A stretch of 64,000 bases of DNA from Phytophthora sp. 'mugwort' (Eukaryota > Oomycota > Peronosporomycetes > Peronosporales > Peronosporaceae): contig JAUCEF010000007.1 in assembly GCA_033558025.1 (NCBI GenBank), positions 1,488,001 to 1,552,000 on the forward strand. Direction: 5' to 3'. Positions within the stretch are counted from its first letter, which is position 1; every line of letters starts with the position of its first letter. This document shows, piece after piece, positions 11,461-21,391 of this stretch. The notes beneath the pieces were generated by a model. That model made no database searches, was not told the origin of the DNA, and saw only the letters and a list, made by a program, of their open reading frames with translations. A program made the translations under genes and the position numbers.

Positions 11461-12863
11461 TCACCAAAGCTCCACCAGGAGGAAGCGCGTTGCGCCCAAG
11501 GTCTTCGACATCCAATCAATCCATGGCTCATTGCGTTCCAGCCATGCCATACCCAGGATGAGGTCGTACCTCGAATCCAGGTCCAGGACCAAACAGCGTT
11601 TCACGCTATCGAAGTCGAGAAACTTCATGCCCAGGTTCACAGGAACCTTAGGCACCGTGACACGGGTCCCCGTGGCTAGGGAATCAGTGATGATGTCTCT
11701 CCTGCGCTCCCTGAGCGCCGAGCGTAGTTGTCCGATGCTCCGGAATCGATCAATATGATCCATGGCTTCTCAAAGCCCTTCACTGTGCCTCAACGACGAG
11801 CAAGACCGGCTTGCATACACTTTCCGTGTTAGAGAGTACGGCTCTTTCCGGGGCTGGGCCCTGTTGCCCTCCACCTCCATGAGGCTCAACAGAACTCAGT
11901 TCTTCCTCAGCAGGGTGCCCCGCGCCTACTGAGTGTCGTCGTTTCCCCGCGACGAGCCGATGGCTTGGCTCGATGCAGAGCCAAGTCTCGTAGGAGCTTG
12001 ACGCGACCTGCGTGACGGGCAGGTTGACCTCAAAATGGGTGGTGCTTCGGCAGATGAAGCACCGACGAATACCCATACGCTGCTCGGCAGCATGAAGTTC
12101 AGCTTCCTCATCTCAGCGTAGCTGAGGTCCATAGGGACCGGTCCGTCGGACGAAGTAGCGTTGGCAACGCCCCAGCCAAGTCGAGATGACTTGAAGTTGA
12201 ACTCGGCGTTCAACGCCACTCACGCGGCCTCTTCAAAAGAGGAAGGGTGAGTGCGGAAGACTTCCGTCGTGGCCACGCCAGTGCGGATACCCTCCATAAA
12301 GACTGTCACGTCACTACCTCTGGCAGAGGATCGGCCGCCATGCCGGCGATCAGAGTTCGAAGCTCCTGGACGAAGTCCACCAAGTCCTTCTTACCCTGGC
12401 GGTACTCAAAAAGCGTGACCTCACGCGGTACGCCTGACTAGGCGGAGCAAACACTTGCGAAAGCTGGAGTTTCAGCTCTTCCCAGCTCGGGAAGGCCGCA
12501 TCCACTGACGTGCCGCACATGAGTACCCTTTCTCGTGCTCGGCCACCGAGCTTCGAGATCGCTAGCGCCACGCGCTGTTGCTCTGTACGGAGCATGGCCG
12601 ATCCCATCGCCATTTCGATCCCATGGATCCACAACATGAAGTTCTCCCCCCTCCTTTCCTTCGAAAGTCTTGACGCTCACGATGAGCGGTTTAGGCCGGG
12701 AGGCCCCATCCTGCGATGTCTTCGACGTCGGTGCAGACGCCGACATCCTCAGCTGGAGGTGCTCCAACAGAGCATTCTCGCAACTTGAGAACGCCTCCAG
12801 ACGCGCGTTCGCCGTGTCCGGTCCTTGCGAAGCAAGATGCGTTATGCCTTCAGGGCCGAGCAA
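11461..12863 (-). pseudogene. Gypsy gag and aspartic protease
   Basis: Gag runs from about 12863 through several frames (KTFEGKEGGELH, then LAISKLGGRARERVL and LSYAEMRKLNFMLPSS). The zinc knuckle near 12030-12070 reads CFICRSTTHFEVNL: the last Cys of CX2CX4HX4C is changed to Leu. The protease follows at 11461-11763. Its active site LIDSGASDNYARRS is present near 11715-11755, but in a different frame from the rest of the domain (LDLDSRYDLILGMAWLERN), so a frameshift sits just after the catalytic Asp-Ser-Gly. Confidence 0.8.
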
Positions 12864-12976
12864 GGCATATCTTATTTCAGCGCGTCTTGCTGGCTCTGGG
12901 ACAGGTTAGAAAACGCTGTCTGCTCCATTTCCACCGAGGAATAGTCCTAAGACCCAGGCACGGGATTGACTACAAG

Positions 12977-12984
12977 TGCTACCA
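12977..12984 (-). other. primer binding site of the Gypsy element
   Basis: Two bases inside the 5' LTR the minus strand reads TGGTAGCA, complementary to a tRNA 3' end of TGCTACCA. This is compatible with initiator methionine tRNA, the common primer for Ty3/Gypsy elements. The match is short, so the tRNA identity is an inference. Confidence 0.55.
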
Positions 12985-12986
12985 GG

Positions 12987-13307
12987 TGCAGCGGGGCGCG
13001 TAGCGTAGTGCGTCAGAGGAAGACGTATGACTCCCGAGTCTTAGCTGTGGTTATATTAACCCCTAAGGTCTCCGCAGAGGCTTAGATCAGTGTAGTTATA
13101 CCACTAGAGACCCAAAGGGTCAGTATTCCTAAACCTAGGGGAATACTCTTTTTAATGCTAAAACTGAACTGTTATTTGTTTGCTTACCTGCGGCGAAGCC
13201 CGTGCAAATGTATGACTCTAACTATCTCCCATAGTTTAACCTAGTCAAATTCATATCGGGTGGCCCTGTGGCCACGTACTGAAATTCCGTTAATCTAAGT
13301 GGTACCA
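12987..13307 (-). repeat. 5' LTR of the Gypsy element
   Basis: A 321-bp partner of 6409-6741, with the same TG...CA limits. Its outer end lies in a 21-bp inverted repeat with the host flank: AAGTGGTAC and GTACCACTT around CAA, at 13297-13317. Confidence 0.85.
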
Positions 13308-13319
13308 AGTACCACTTAC

Positions 13320-16073
13320 TACCAGGTGACACGTAGCACGGCTACACTCGTGTTACCTTCGTGTAACCCGTTACATGAGGCTTGGTCCTCATCGTCACCC
13401 GCCCCCTCATCGTCGTCCGCCTCCTCGTTTGTGTCGGTGTCCAAGGAGAGGCGTCGACGCTTCTTGCCGAGCTCGCGCATCTGTATGTCACGGCCAACGC
13501 GAGGACGTGGACGCTCTTCACCGTTCTTCCACTAGACGTGCCAGATTTGATGGCACGTCATGTTGTGGTTCGCGTAGTGACCGGGGCGGACACGATCACA
13601 CAGGTAAACGCTGCATTTAACCGTAGGTTAGACGATAGCCATGAAGAAGTAAATAAAACAAGACTTACCACTTGGTTCCATCACTGCATGCCTCAGGAGA
13701 ATCTTGTCGCGCTGCGCTGGCCGACCTTGGTTTTGCGGATAGAGCACACCTTGCACTGATGCTGCGGCCGCTTACGAAAGCCCTCGCGAATTTGCACCCA
13801 CTCGGAGAACTCAGACAGCTTGTGCTCGGTAGCAATTGCCCTGGCCTGGTCTGTTGGTGTTTATGGCTCCGGTGAAAAATCTGCCCAGGAAATCATAGTG
13901 TGAGTATTATACAACATTAGACCACATGTTCCAAACAAACATGCTGTACATGCCTCTTCAACGAAGTCATCTGCCGTAGTCTGCAGCAGCTGATCCTGCA
14001 GCACCTGCAAAAACCCTGCTTGGTCTGCTGGAGACTTTCCTTGTAGCTTTTGGGCCTCGCGGTAGACAGTGTAGGCATTGGCCATTGCCATGTCGACCAG
14101 ACCCAAGAAGATAGTCTTGTAGTACTTGCGAAAACGCACAGAAAGCTGCAAAGAATAGCGTTGCAGCCGCAACTGGTCAGGTATGTCAACCCCACCCATC
14201 CAGCGATGGTAGTCTCGCTCTCAGACGGGCAGGGGGTGGTGAGCCGCCGGCCACAAGGAATATGACGTCCTGTAGAAGACAAACAGTAGCAGTAAGTTAG
14301 AATCTATAACGTAGCGTAGCAATAGCGTAAACGTACCGCACGTCTCGACTGCTGTGCCGCTTCCAGTCGACAGTAAATAGACAGAAGGCGGTCCCACCAC
14401 TGCATGACTTGCAGCTTCGAGCAGCATTTTGCCACTGCGACTTTAGCTAATCCACGCGCCACGCCTACTGGTAGTGACGCTTCGTTTGCGATCAGCCCGG
14501 GAGGGAAGCTTTTTTTTGTTGGTCGGGATCGTGCCGACGATGTACACATTTGCGTGCCAAAAGCTGCAGCGATAGCTGCACCGAAGTGTAAAAGTGATCC
14601 GTGACCACAGCATGAAACACGCCTTCTTGTGGAGGTGGCAGTACTTCATAGAGGCTCCGCATCACTGCGGTGGGACGTGAGTCGGATCTGCCGAAAACTG
14701 TGTTGGCGACGCTCCTCCAAGCTGATCATCATGCTGGTCGGTCCCACAGAATATATTAATCCTGACAGGGTGCATATACATCATAAACACAAATAAGCGT
14801 AAGCACGGCGAACATACAGCAAGAAGAACTTAGCCAAAAAAACAACAGCGGACTCCATCATGGAGTACGCTGGTGTCACCTTCAACGTATCGAAGACAAT
14901 ATGCAGTGTTCGCGCATCATGTCATGAACAACTTCGTTCCCCACTTGTGGGGCTTGTCCTTTATGAATTGGCGGGTAACGTTGTGGCGGCTTCGCGACGG
15001 GATCATGGCTTCATCGAATGACAGCACCGGTGAAGTCGTGTAACCTCGCACGAAGGTTTTCTGCAATGTGTCCACCACGAACCTGACTTTCCATGCGCGA
15101 TCCGTCTCGGCGCGTGGGTCCGCGTTGTTCGTGAAGTGGAGATTCTGCATGATGCGATCGAAGCGGGCCTTGCCCACAAAGTTTCCGAATGTGCCTTTTG
15201 GCACGGCGCCGACGGTAGTCGTCGCCCAGTGATCTGTGAAGCGTCGCTTGTGCGGTGCAGCATCTTAGCGACCAATAATCCAATACAGTGCAGTATGTTC
15301 TCGGGTTGAATCTTTTTGTGGGCTTTTGTCTCCCTCAACATCACGTCTTCACTTGTAGTGTCTTCTCCCCGGGCCTGTGCGGCTGCGTAAATGCGGTCCA
15401 CGCATTCATTCAGCTGCTGGTTATAGTAGCGATTGGTCTCATTCGCAATTCCCCGCCATAGTCTTGGAGGCATGAAGAAGAAAACAGTTGCAATGGCGAC
15501 TCAGCCATGTCAAGAACTTCTGCAGTCGGCCCGTTCCCTCCATCAAACAGGCCTGGATAAGGCTCGTGTTGTTCATGCGTTGCAGAATCTAGGTAAATAA
15601 ACAACATGTCGTGTCAGTTCATGTAGTATATACTACATCCATAGGATAGATGAACGTACCAAATTCCACCCGTCCACTCGCATTTTCTTCAGCACCTCTT
15701 CATCCAGCGCGAGCACTTCCATCTCTTCCTCTGTCAAGTCGTCCCAACTTTCAGTGGCACTCCCCCAATCCCGTGACAGTCTTGCTTTCGCAGCTGCCAG
15801 GCGCACTCGCTGCATCTTTCGCTTGGCTTTCTTCTTCTCGCGATTCAGAAGCACATCACCATCGAGACCTTCATCACTGTCACTACCTTGCTCGAACTCA
15901 CAGTCTTCTTCCACGTCCGTTAGCGCAATCACTTCGACTTCCGTGTACCAGTCGTCCGACTCCACATCACCTTCAACGTCCGAATTCAAAGTGTCTCCGT
16001 CTGTCGGTTGTGGGCTTGGAGCCGTGTCCGCCGCCGTGTCCGCATTAGGCTCGTCATCTCCGAGCGAATCCAC
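13320..16073 (-). pseudogene. piggyBac-type transposase remnant
   Basis: Blocks in order on the minus strand. An acidic N-terminal region lies at 15633-16073. Next comes RFDRIMQNLHFTNN with the first catalytic Asp in LSFDEAMIPSRSR and KPHKWGTKLFM (14917-15204). The second Asp is in VVTDHFYTS near 14600, out of frame with its neighbours. The third is in MGGVDIPDQLRLQRYSL (13861-14199). A cysteine-rich tail near 13320-13780 (CKVC, VYLCDRVRPGHY) closes the gene. GT-AG introns are visible at about 14271-14337 and 13600-13670. A stop lies before MGGVD. All three acidic residues survive, but frameshifts kill the reading frame. The element's ends were not identified. Confidence 0.8.
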
Positions 16074-16330
16074 ACTGAGAGACCTTCAAATACAACATAA
16101 GCTCTTGTAAGAATACAGCACGAGTAACCGATGTCAAATACACTAGGGCAGCAAACACATACCTGGCCGTCTGCCATGGAGAAACCGTTGCAGTCGACAG
16201 CTCCGTCGATGGATCGCATGCAGAAAGTTCTCTGTATCAATACCAGCACGTTATATACAGCATCAGTCATATCGGCACATGTTGGATATACACCATCTGG
16301 TAACAAAGTGATGCCGTACTAGCCATCCCA

Positions 16331-17190
16331 CAGCCAGCATCGTCGTCGTCTTGACGATCGACAACGAGAGGACTGGTTTCTTGCGCTAGGAGACCGCCTT
16401 CGCCGCCTTTGAGGACGCCTTTCGCTTTCCCTTCGTTGTCAAGGCGCCGTTCTTCTTTTGCTGAAGCCGCTATAGCGCTTCACCTCGGGCTTCACCACCC
16501 CGCACCTCTTCCGCAGCTATACGTGATCGTTCGGTCTGCTTTGCCAACGAATGTGCAGCCGAAGCGCGGACTGACTTTGCAATTGCTTTGCCTCCTTGGC
16601 CTTCTTCTCCTCTTTCTGGATCTCGGCCTGGCGTTTCTTGGTCATCTTCTTCTTGCCTGCAGCCCCTTTCTTCTTGGCGGTTTCTTCGGCCAAACGTCTG
16701 GCCTTCAGTTTTTTTCGCATTTTCGAGGTAGCACGCATCTTTTCCACATGGTGGACGAGGAAGAGGTGCACGGGCGCGAGGTTTAGCAGGCGTCGGTACT
16801 ATCTGCCCCGCTTGGCTCGCCACGACAGCTGTAGAACTAGTTGCAACGTTGTCCATACAGCAAGTATCAATATACATCATGAACGACATCAACCATGTAG
16901 GATATACACCATGGGAATAACGCATACCTGTTTGTCTGCGCTATCTCGCATTCTGCAGCAGGAGTCGCTGCTGTCTGTTCCCCACTGCTTGCTGCAGCAG
17001 GAGTCGCTGCTGTCTGTTCCCCACTGCTTGCTGCAGGAGGAGTCGCTGCTGTCTGTTCCCCACTGCTTGCTGCAGCAGGAGTCGTTGCCGTCTGTCCCTC
17101 ACTGCTCGCCGGGGCCACTGCCATGCCATCGCGGAAGTCAGCGTCGACGTCTCGCTCACCTCTCAGGTACGCGCGGTGCTCCATCGACAA
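16331..17190 (-). other. degenerate coding region with basic coiled-coil and repeat tract
   Basis: The minus strand has a 107-codon ORF (16867-17190) made largely of a 13-residue repeat, then possible intron sequence near 16850-16925 (GTATGCG donor). After this come Lys/Glu-rich segments at 16517-16771 (KMRKKLKARRLAEETAKKK) predicted to form a charged coiled coil. It could be 5' exons of the adjoining piggyBac gene or a separate decayed gene. No domain identifies it. Confidence 0.35.
16953..17108. repeat. 39-bp tandem repeat, four copies
   Basis: Four head-to-tail 39-bp units start at 16953, 16992, 17031 and 17070; the first three are nearly identical and the fourth is more diverged. The unit length is a multiple of three, and the minus strand encodes repeats of ASSGEQTAATPAA, so copy number can change without frameshift. 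Confidence 0.9.
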
Positions 17191-17467
17191 GCGCTGTCTC
17201 TCCTAAGCTCCTGTACTGCAGGCACGCCAGGAACGCGCTCTGCTCGCTTCGGGTCCCGCCCCGCGCCGCCATCTCGAGATCTGTTCCCTTCGTGTCTTTT
17301 TGTAAACTGACCTGAGATGGCGGCCTCGCAGCCATAAAAAAACATCCAGCGTCCGGTCGCAAATCTCTGAATCTATCTTCCGTCTGTTTTTGCAATTCTA
17401 AGTACATTTTTGCAATTCTAAGTTCTTTGTAATTTTTGAACCTACTCGCGTGCATTTCACCGTCTTT

Positions 17468-17492
17468 AACATGTTGTATTGTACAACATGTT
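17468..17492. repeat. perfect 25-bp palindrome
   Basis: Two perfect 11-bp arms (AACATGTTGTA and its complement) flank the 3-bp spacer TTG. A related shorter palindrome (GTTGTA/TACAAC) lies at about 17527-17541. Both sit at the truncated end of the Copia remnant and could mark the end of an inserted DNA element; a TTAA overlaps the left edge (17466-17469). Confidence 0.7.
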
Positions 17493-17525
17493 AGGAGAAA
17501 GGACAAAAAGGTTCAGACCTCGCAT

Positions 17526-19064
17526 GTTGTAATATACAACGGTTGAGGACGGAGGTAGGGGGGGGTAACTTTATCCAGCGATCGTCGCCATCGACGCACA
17601 CTACAAAATAGCCGCTGCCCTTGAGCTGCATCCGCAGGCTCTCTCCGTTCGGGAGAAGGCACTCCTCGTCGCAATCACTGCGTCGTAAAGTTGCGACGGT
17701 GTCGTCACCAGGTGCCAACTCGACCCGCAGTCCAGAATAACAAGTGTCGTCGATACCGTCCGCAACGGCCAGCGTGAAGTTCTTTTTCTCCGCGGTCAAG
17801 CAGTCGCGCTTGCAGTGGCCTTCCTTACCACACCTAAAACAGGCGTCTGGTTTCTTGTCTTGACGCGTTCGGCGGCTCTGTGGCGCCCTACACCAGTGCC
17901 CTTAACAGTGGTCATCGCCGGCTTGGATCCCAGACGGACGCTAGGATCGTTCAAGTGGGCGAAATGCACAGTTCCTCTGCCTGTCTCAAATAATCCTCTG
18001 GCTTCGCGGGTTGAGTCGAGCTACGAGAACACCTTGAAACTCGGCAGAGAGGCTGGCGTACTTGGCGATTGTTCTCGAGTACTTGGTCGTGAGCACCGCC
18101 GACCGCACCGCTGACGGCTGTTATGAAAGCATGTGGTCGCTCCACGAAACGGTTTCCCTCTTTTCGATGTAAGAGCTTGAACGCTTGCAGCTTGAAGATC
18201 CTGGGGTCGAACTTAATGTTCATCCGGTCCATCGAGTATGTGACTTGCGGGTTCTCGGCGTACGAGGTATTCACCTGGCTGTGGAAATGCTGACCTTCTT
18301 TGCCAGACAAATAGCGGCCAAGGACATTAAGCTTCATGCCTTCGGTTTACATGCACCAGCTGAGTTCCTCGGTGATTCTAATCTGCCACTGGAATCTCTT
18401 CCCCCATGGACCGAATCCTGATCCTTGGCCCGGGTATACCTCCTTTCCATCAAAGTTGTCGATGGCGAGCTTCAGGTCCATCAGCTGCAGGGCCTCTGCA
18501 CCGCGACGAACGACGGCGTTGGTACTGGTCTGTACGCCGGTCCCCTTGGCGGCTGCAGCGGCGTGCCTTGCCTGCCGTCCGCCCCTCCCAGCCTCTGTTG
18601 ACCAGGTCCTGCTGCGTGCTGAACTTGGCATGACTTCAACTTCGAGCAAGGTCAACGTCAGATTTCGGCCCAGTCCCGCGCGCATCCCCGTATAATTGCG
18701 AAAGGTGCAGCCACCGGCGGACACGACCGAAGCCTGGGTGTCCTCGACTCGACGAGCTTCAAGCCTGTTTAGGCGAGCTCCGACGTCACCCGTCAGCTCA
18801 GTGATCAGCTCCAGCCGCCTGGCCATACCCTCGCCCGCGCCGGAGGCTGTACTGGCTCCGCCGTCGTCTGCTTCGGTCGCAGCTGGCGCTTGGGCTTGAT
18901 GCTGGGCAGCTTGGTCCATGGGCATTGAGCTCACAAACTGTTGAACGTGGGCACGTGGCACAGAGGCTGCATGAGTGATGAGTGGCAAATGTCAAATGAA
19001 GTTCATTATGTATGTTAGGCTCCGTTTTTCCTACGGGCTTACTTCTCTTGTGCGTATTCTTCAT
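17526..19064 (-). pseudogene. Ty1/Copia-type gag and start of protease region
   Basis: The minus strand shows a gag N-terminal half (18347-18988), continued in another frame at 17951-18337 (LNVLGRYLSGKEGQHFHSQV). A perfect CX2CX4HX4C zinc knuckle follows at 17800-17841 (CFRCGKEGHCKRDC). A Copia-style protease-linker text comes next (17527-17799, containing CLLPNGESLRMQLKGSGYF). The coding match stops near 17526, before integrase and RT, so the element is truncated there. Frameshifts are present. Assignment to Copia rests on the gag/knuckle/linker order rather than on a polymerase. Confidence 0.65.
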
Positions 19065-19076
19065 ACGTAGAACCGG

Positions 19077-19400
19077 TTACTGGCGACGACGAAACCATCG
19101 CTCCGGGGTCTTATATAACGGAAGGCGCTTGTAACCGCCACCAGTATTCGGCCAACAGCCGAGTCGAGAACCTGGTTGGAGAACAACACCTTCCAACAAA
19201 TGCCATACGACACTCAGACACGGAACTCCTATCGCCATCATGGCCACTATCATGGACTCCAACCCGCCTTCCGTAGCGGCGACTTGCGTCCTTTCCTGTC
19301 GTAGCGGGAAACTTCTATCTGTTGTTGGAGGGGGCGACAAGTTTCGGCTTAAAAACAGTTGTTTTGGAACAAGTGGCAATGTTTCAAACGTGACGACTTA
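19077..19400 (-). other. possible LTR remnant upstream of Copia gag
   Basis: Lies directly upstream of the Copia gag. It contains a minus-strand TATA-like GTTATATAAG at 19111-19120, in the position expected for a 5' LTR promoter. There is no second copy in the window, so the LTR assignment is inference. Confidence 0.3.
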
Positions 19401-19780
19401 TTCTGAATCTAAAGCTCTCTAGAGTAGATGGTTCGGCAAACGGAGTGAGGTGGAGTGTTCTTGAGCTGAACAGCGTGACGAAAGGTGGCAATCGAATCGC
19501 CAGGTTATATGCTGGCTATCGCACGGGTATTGCAACCACTAACACGCGCGAGAATGAACGGTTGAGCTTCGATTGCGCGGAATCGACATTGTTGTCTCAA
19601 AATAGGCGGTTCGGGACTATGCACGACCGGTTGTATAATTTACTTTCCTTTTGGTTGGTTCTAAATACGTTTCTACGACCATTTCTTGTCCCCTAATTAG
19701 TTGTTTTCACCCGTCGGTTCGCTTAGTTGTCTATAATTGGCGGAACCTTACGCAAACCATCTGCGATTGGCCACATCAAC

Positions 19781-19792
19781 TTTCGCGGGAAA
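19781..19792. promoter_or_regulatory. E2F-like site upstream of histone H1
   Basis: TTTCGCGGGAAA matches the E2F/DP consensus (TTTSSCGC) on both strands, 107-118 bp before the H1 start codon. Two inverted CCAAT boxes (ATTGG) flank the area at about 19735 and 19766. This combination is typical of S-phase histone promoters. Confidence 0.6.
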
Positions 19793-19898
19793 CTGCGCCA
19801 GTTCCAAATCCGAAAATCCTGTGACTGGCAGTAAAAAACTCGACGCCGACGGCTCCGACCGCTTTACACTCTCTCTCTTCCGTTCTTTTCCAGTCCCC

Positions 19899-20663
19899 AT
19901 GGCCCCCGCTGACGACTCCAAGGTTGTGGCCACTGAGGCTACGCCTCCCGCTACCGCCGCTCCGGTCGAAGAGGCCGCTGCTTCCCCCGCTCCGACGCGC
20001 TCGCCTACGGCCCGCATGGCTAAGACTGCCGCGGCCGCTAAGAAGGAAAAGCCCGCCGCCAAGGAGGCCCCCAAGGCCAAGAAGCCCAAGACCAAGAAGG
20101 CTCCGGCCGCCAAGAGCTCGGGCGAGGCTGGCCCGTCATACTTTGAGCTCATCGTGGATGCCATTAAGGAACTTAAGGAGCGCAACGGTTCGTCGCGCCA
20201 GGCGATCAGCAAGGTGGTGGAAGCTAAGAAACCCAACTACGCTAGCCACCATTTGAACAAGGCGCTGCGCACGGCCGTGGACGCCGGCAAGTTTATCCAG
20301 GTCAAGGGCTCGTACAAGCTCTCACCCGAGCTGCGCAAGCCCTCGGCGACCAAGAAGTCGAGCCTGAAGGTGTCGGAGAAGTCGGCCAAGAACGTTAAGA
20401 AGGTGGCCAAGGTGGCAAAAAAATCGCCCACCGCCAAAAAAACAGCGGCCAAGAAAGTTGCAGCTACAAAGAAGGTGGCTGCTAAGAAGGCTCCAGCCAA
20501 GAAGACGGCCGCAAAGAAACCCTCTACGATTAAGAAGACTGTTGCCAAGAAGACGAAGAAGGTTCCTAAGTTCGTTCCTCACAAGAATCCGGCCATAAGA
20601 TCCGCCCCGAAGAAGGCCACAGAAAAGACCAAAAAGACCGTCAAAAGGACGGCCAAGAAGTAA
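19899..20663 (+). CDS. linker histone H1
   Basis: 254 residues. An Ala/Pro-rich N-terminal tail is followed by one winged-helix H15 globular domain at about residues 75-145 (SYFELIVDAIKELKERNGSS, then ASHHLNKALRTAVDAGKFIQ). A 110-residue Lys/Ala tail with repeated KKxAAKK-type motifs completes the protein. It binds linker DNA at the nucleosome entry/exit and compacts chromatin. The reading frame is open 54 codons further upstream, but that part overlaps the E2F/CCAAT promoter and is not histone-like, so the ATG at 19899 is preferred. No intron. It stands alone between the transposon block and the protease array. Confidence 0.93.
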   Translation: MAPADDSKVVATEATPPATAAPVEEAAASPAPTRSPTARMAKTAAAAKKEKPAAKEAPKAKKPKTKKAPAAKSSGEAGPSYFELIVDAIKELKERNGSSRQAISKVVEAKKPNYASHHLNKALRTAVDAGKFIQVKGSYKLSPELRKPSATKKSSLKVSEKSAKNVKKVAKVAKKSPTAKKTAAKKVAATKKVAAKKAPAKKTAAKKPSTIKKTVAKKTKKVPKFVPHKNPAIRSAPKKATEKTKKTVKRTAKK

Positions 20664-21328
20664 ACTCCTTCTCTGTGTCACTGTGCTACGATTCAAGGTC
20701 GGTGATTTATTACGGGTGCGGGGGTGCAAGACGTCGAGCCCCCACCCTTCTCTCTATCCCTCGGTGTTTTTTAACACCACCCACTGTACATCAGAATGTG
20801 TCTTTTGGCTTCACTCCTTGTCGTCTCTATTCGTGATTGTCTTCTTGGTGGTTTGAGCTTGTTGACGGTTTGTTGTATTGATGGTGTTCTTATAATCACC
20901 ATACATCAGTGACGGAACTGGCGGCGCGTATCGTTGTTTGTGAAGTCATATTACTAGTAAGAAGCGGCTACCATTCTCGTTTATGGTTTGGCTGGTGTCG
21001 ATGGATACATAAACTCTGTGATTGTTCAGTGGATGCCAATGCTCGTGTCGGATCGCATTTCGGCGAGGAGGAGAAAGTTGCTGCACCTTGCGTTCGACAA
21101 GAATGGTTGAAAGCGTTGGACACCATCAAGAAACCACCACTGAAGTATGTGCGTATTAGGATCAAGTGCCGCTGAAGAAGTTTGCCCGGTGCATGTAACT
21201 GCTTCGCCACTGCGAGAAGGAAACCGTATGTGGTTTTTTTTATAAAGGTTATGCTACTTCCTGCGCTCATGTGTTGAATTTGTCACGCGTTAAAAGCAAA
21301 ACCACGCTTGAAGCATGTCCCCAACCAA
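20664..21328. other. intergenic region after H1
   Basis: Holds the H1 3' flank and an 88-codon plus-strand ORF (20909-21175) with no recognisable domain. Nothing else supportable is seen. Confidence 0.4.
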
Positions 21329-21343
21329 CTCATTCCCGAACTT
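21329..21343 (+). promoter_or_regulatory. oomycete initiator of protease gene 1
   Basis: CTCATTCCCGAACTT fits the Phytophthora initiator consensus and lies 49-63 bp before the ATG at 21392. It makes the in-frame ATG at 21308 upstream of transcription. Confidence 0.55.
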
Positions 21344-21391
21344 CCATCGTCGGACCAACAATCCATCTTCCTTAACGAGAGACAAGAGACC

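Larger units (their letters stand above)
6409..13307 (-). mobile_element. Ty3/Gypsy chromodomain retrotransposon, LTR to LTR, inactive
   Basis: About 6.9 kb bounded by two related LTRs. Read on the minus strand, the order is gag, protease, RT, RNase H, integrase and chromodomain, the chromovirus order. Every domain is broken by frameshifts or stops, and several catalytic residues are replaced (see the component entries). No target-site duplication is obvious: the left flank ends TGAGG and the right flank starts AGTAC. The two LTRs differ at roughly one position in eight to ten by eye, so the insertion is old. The right LTR abuts the C-terminal end of a piggyBac transposase remnant. Confidence 0.9.

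Noticed and set aside
16953..17108. CRISPR-like array
   Set aside because: Units are contiguous 39-bp tandem repeats without spacers, in a eukaryotic genome.
19737..19898. 54-codon N-terminal extension of histone H1
   Set aside because: It overlaps E2F and CCAAT promoter elements and is not histone-like.
20237..20548. Hydrophobic antisense ORF in histone H1
   Set aside because: An antisense Lys/Ala tail always reads as Leu/Phe/Ala-rich; no independent support.
20730..20760. Histone 3' stem-loop after H1
   Set aside because: Only a 5-bp GGGGG/CCCCC stem is possible and it does not match the histone stem-loop consensus.
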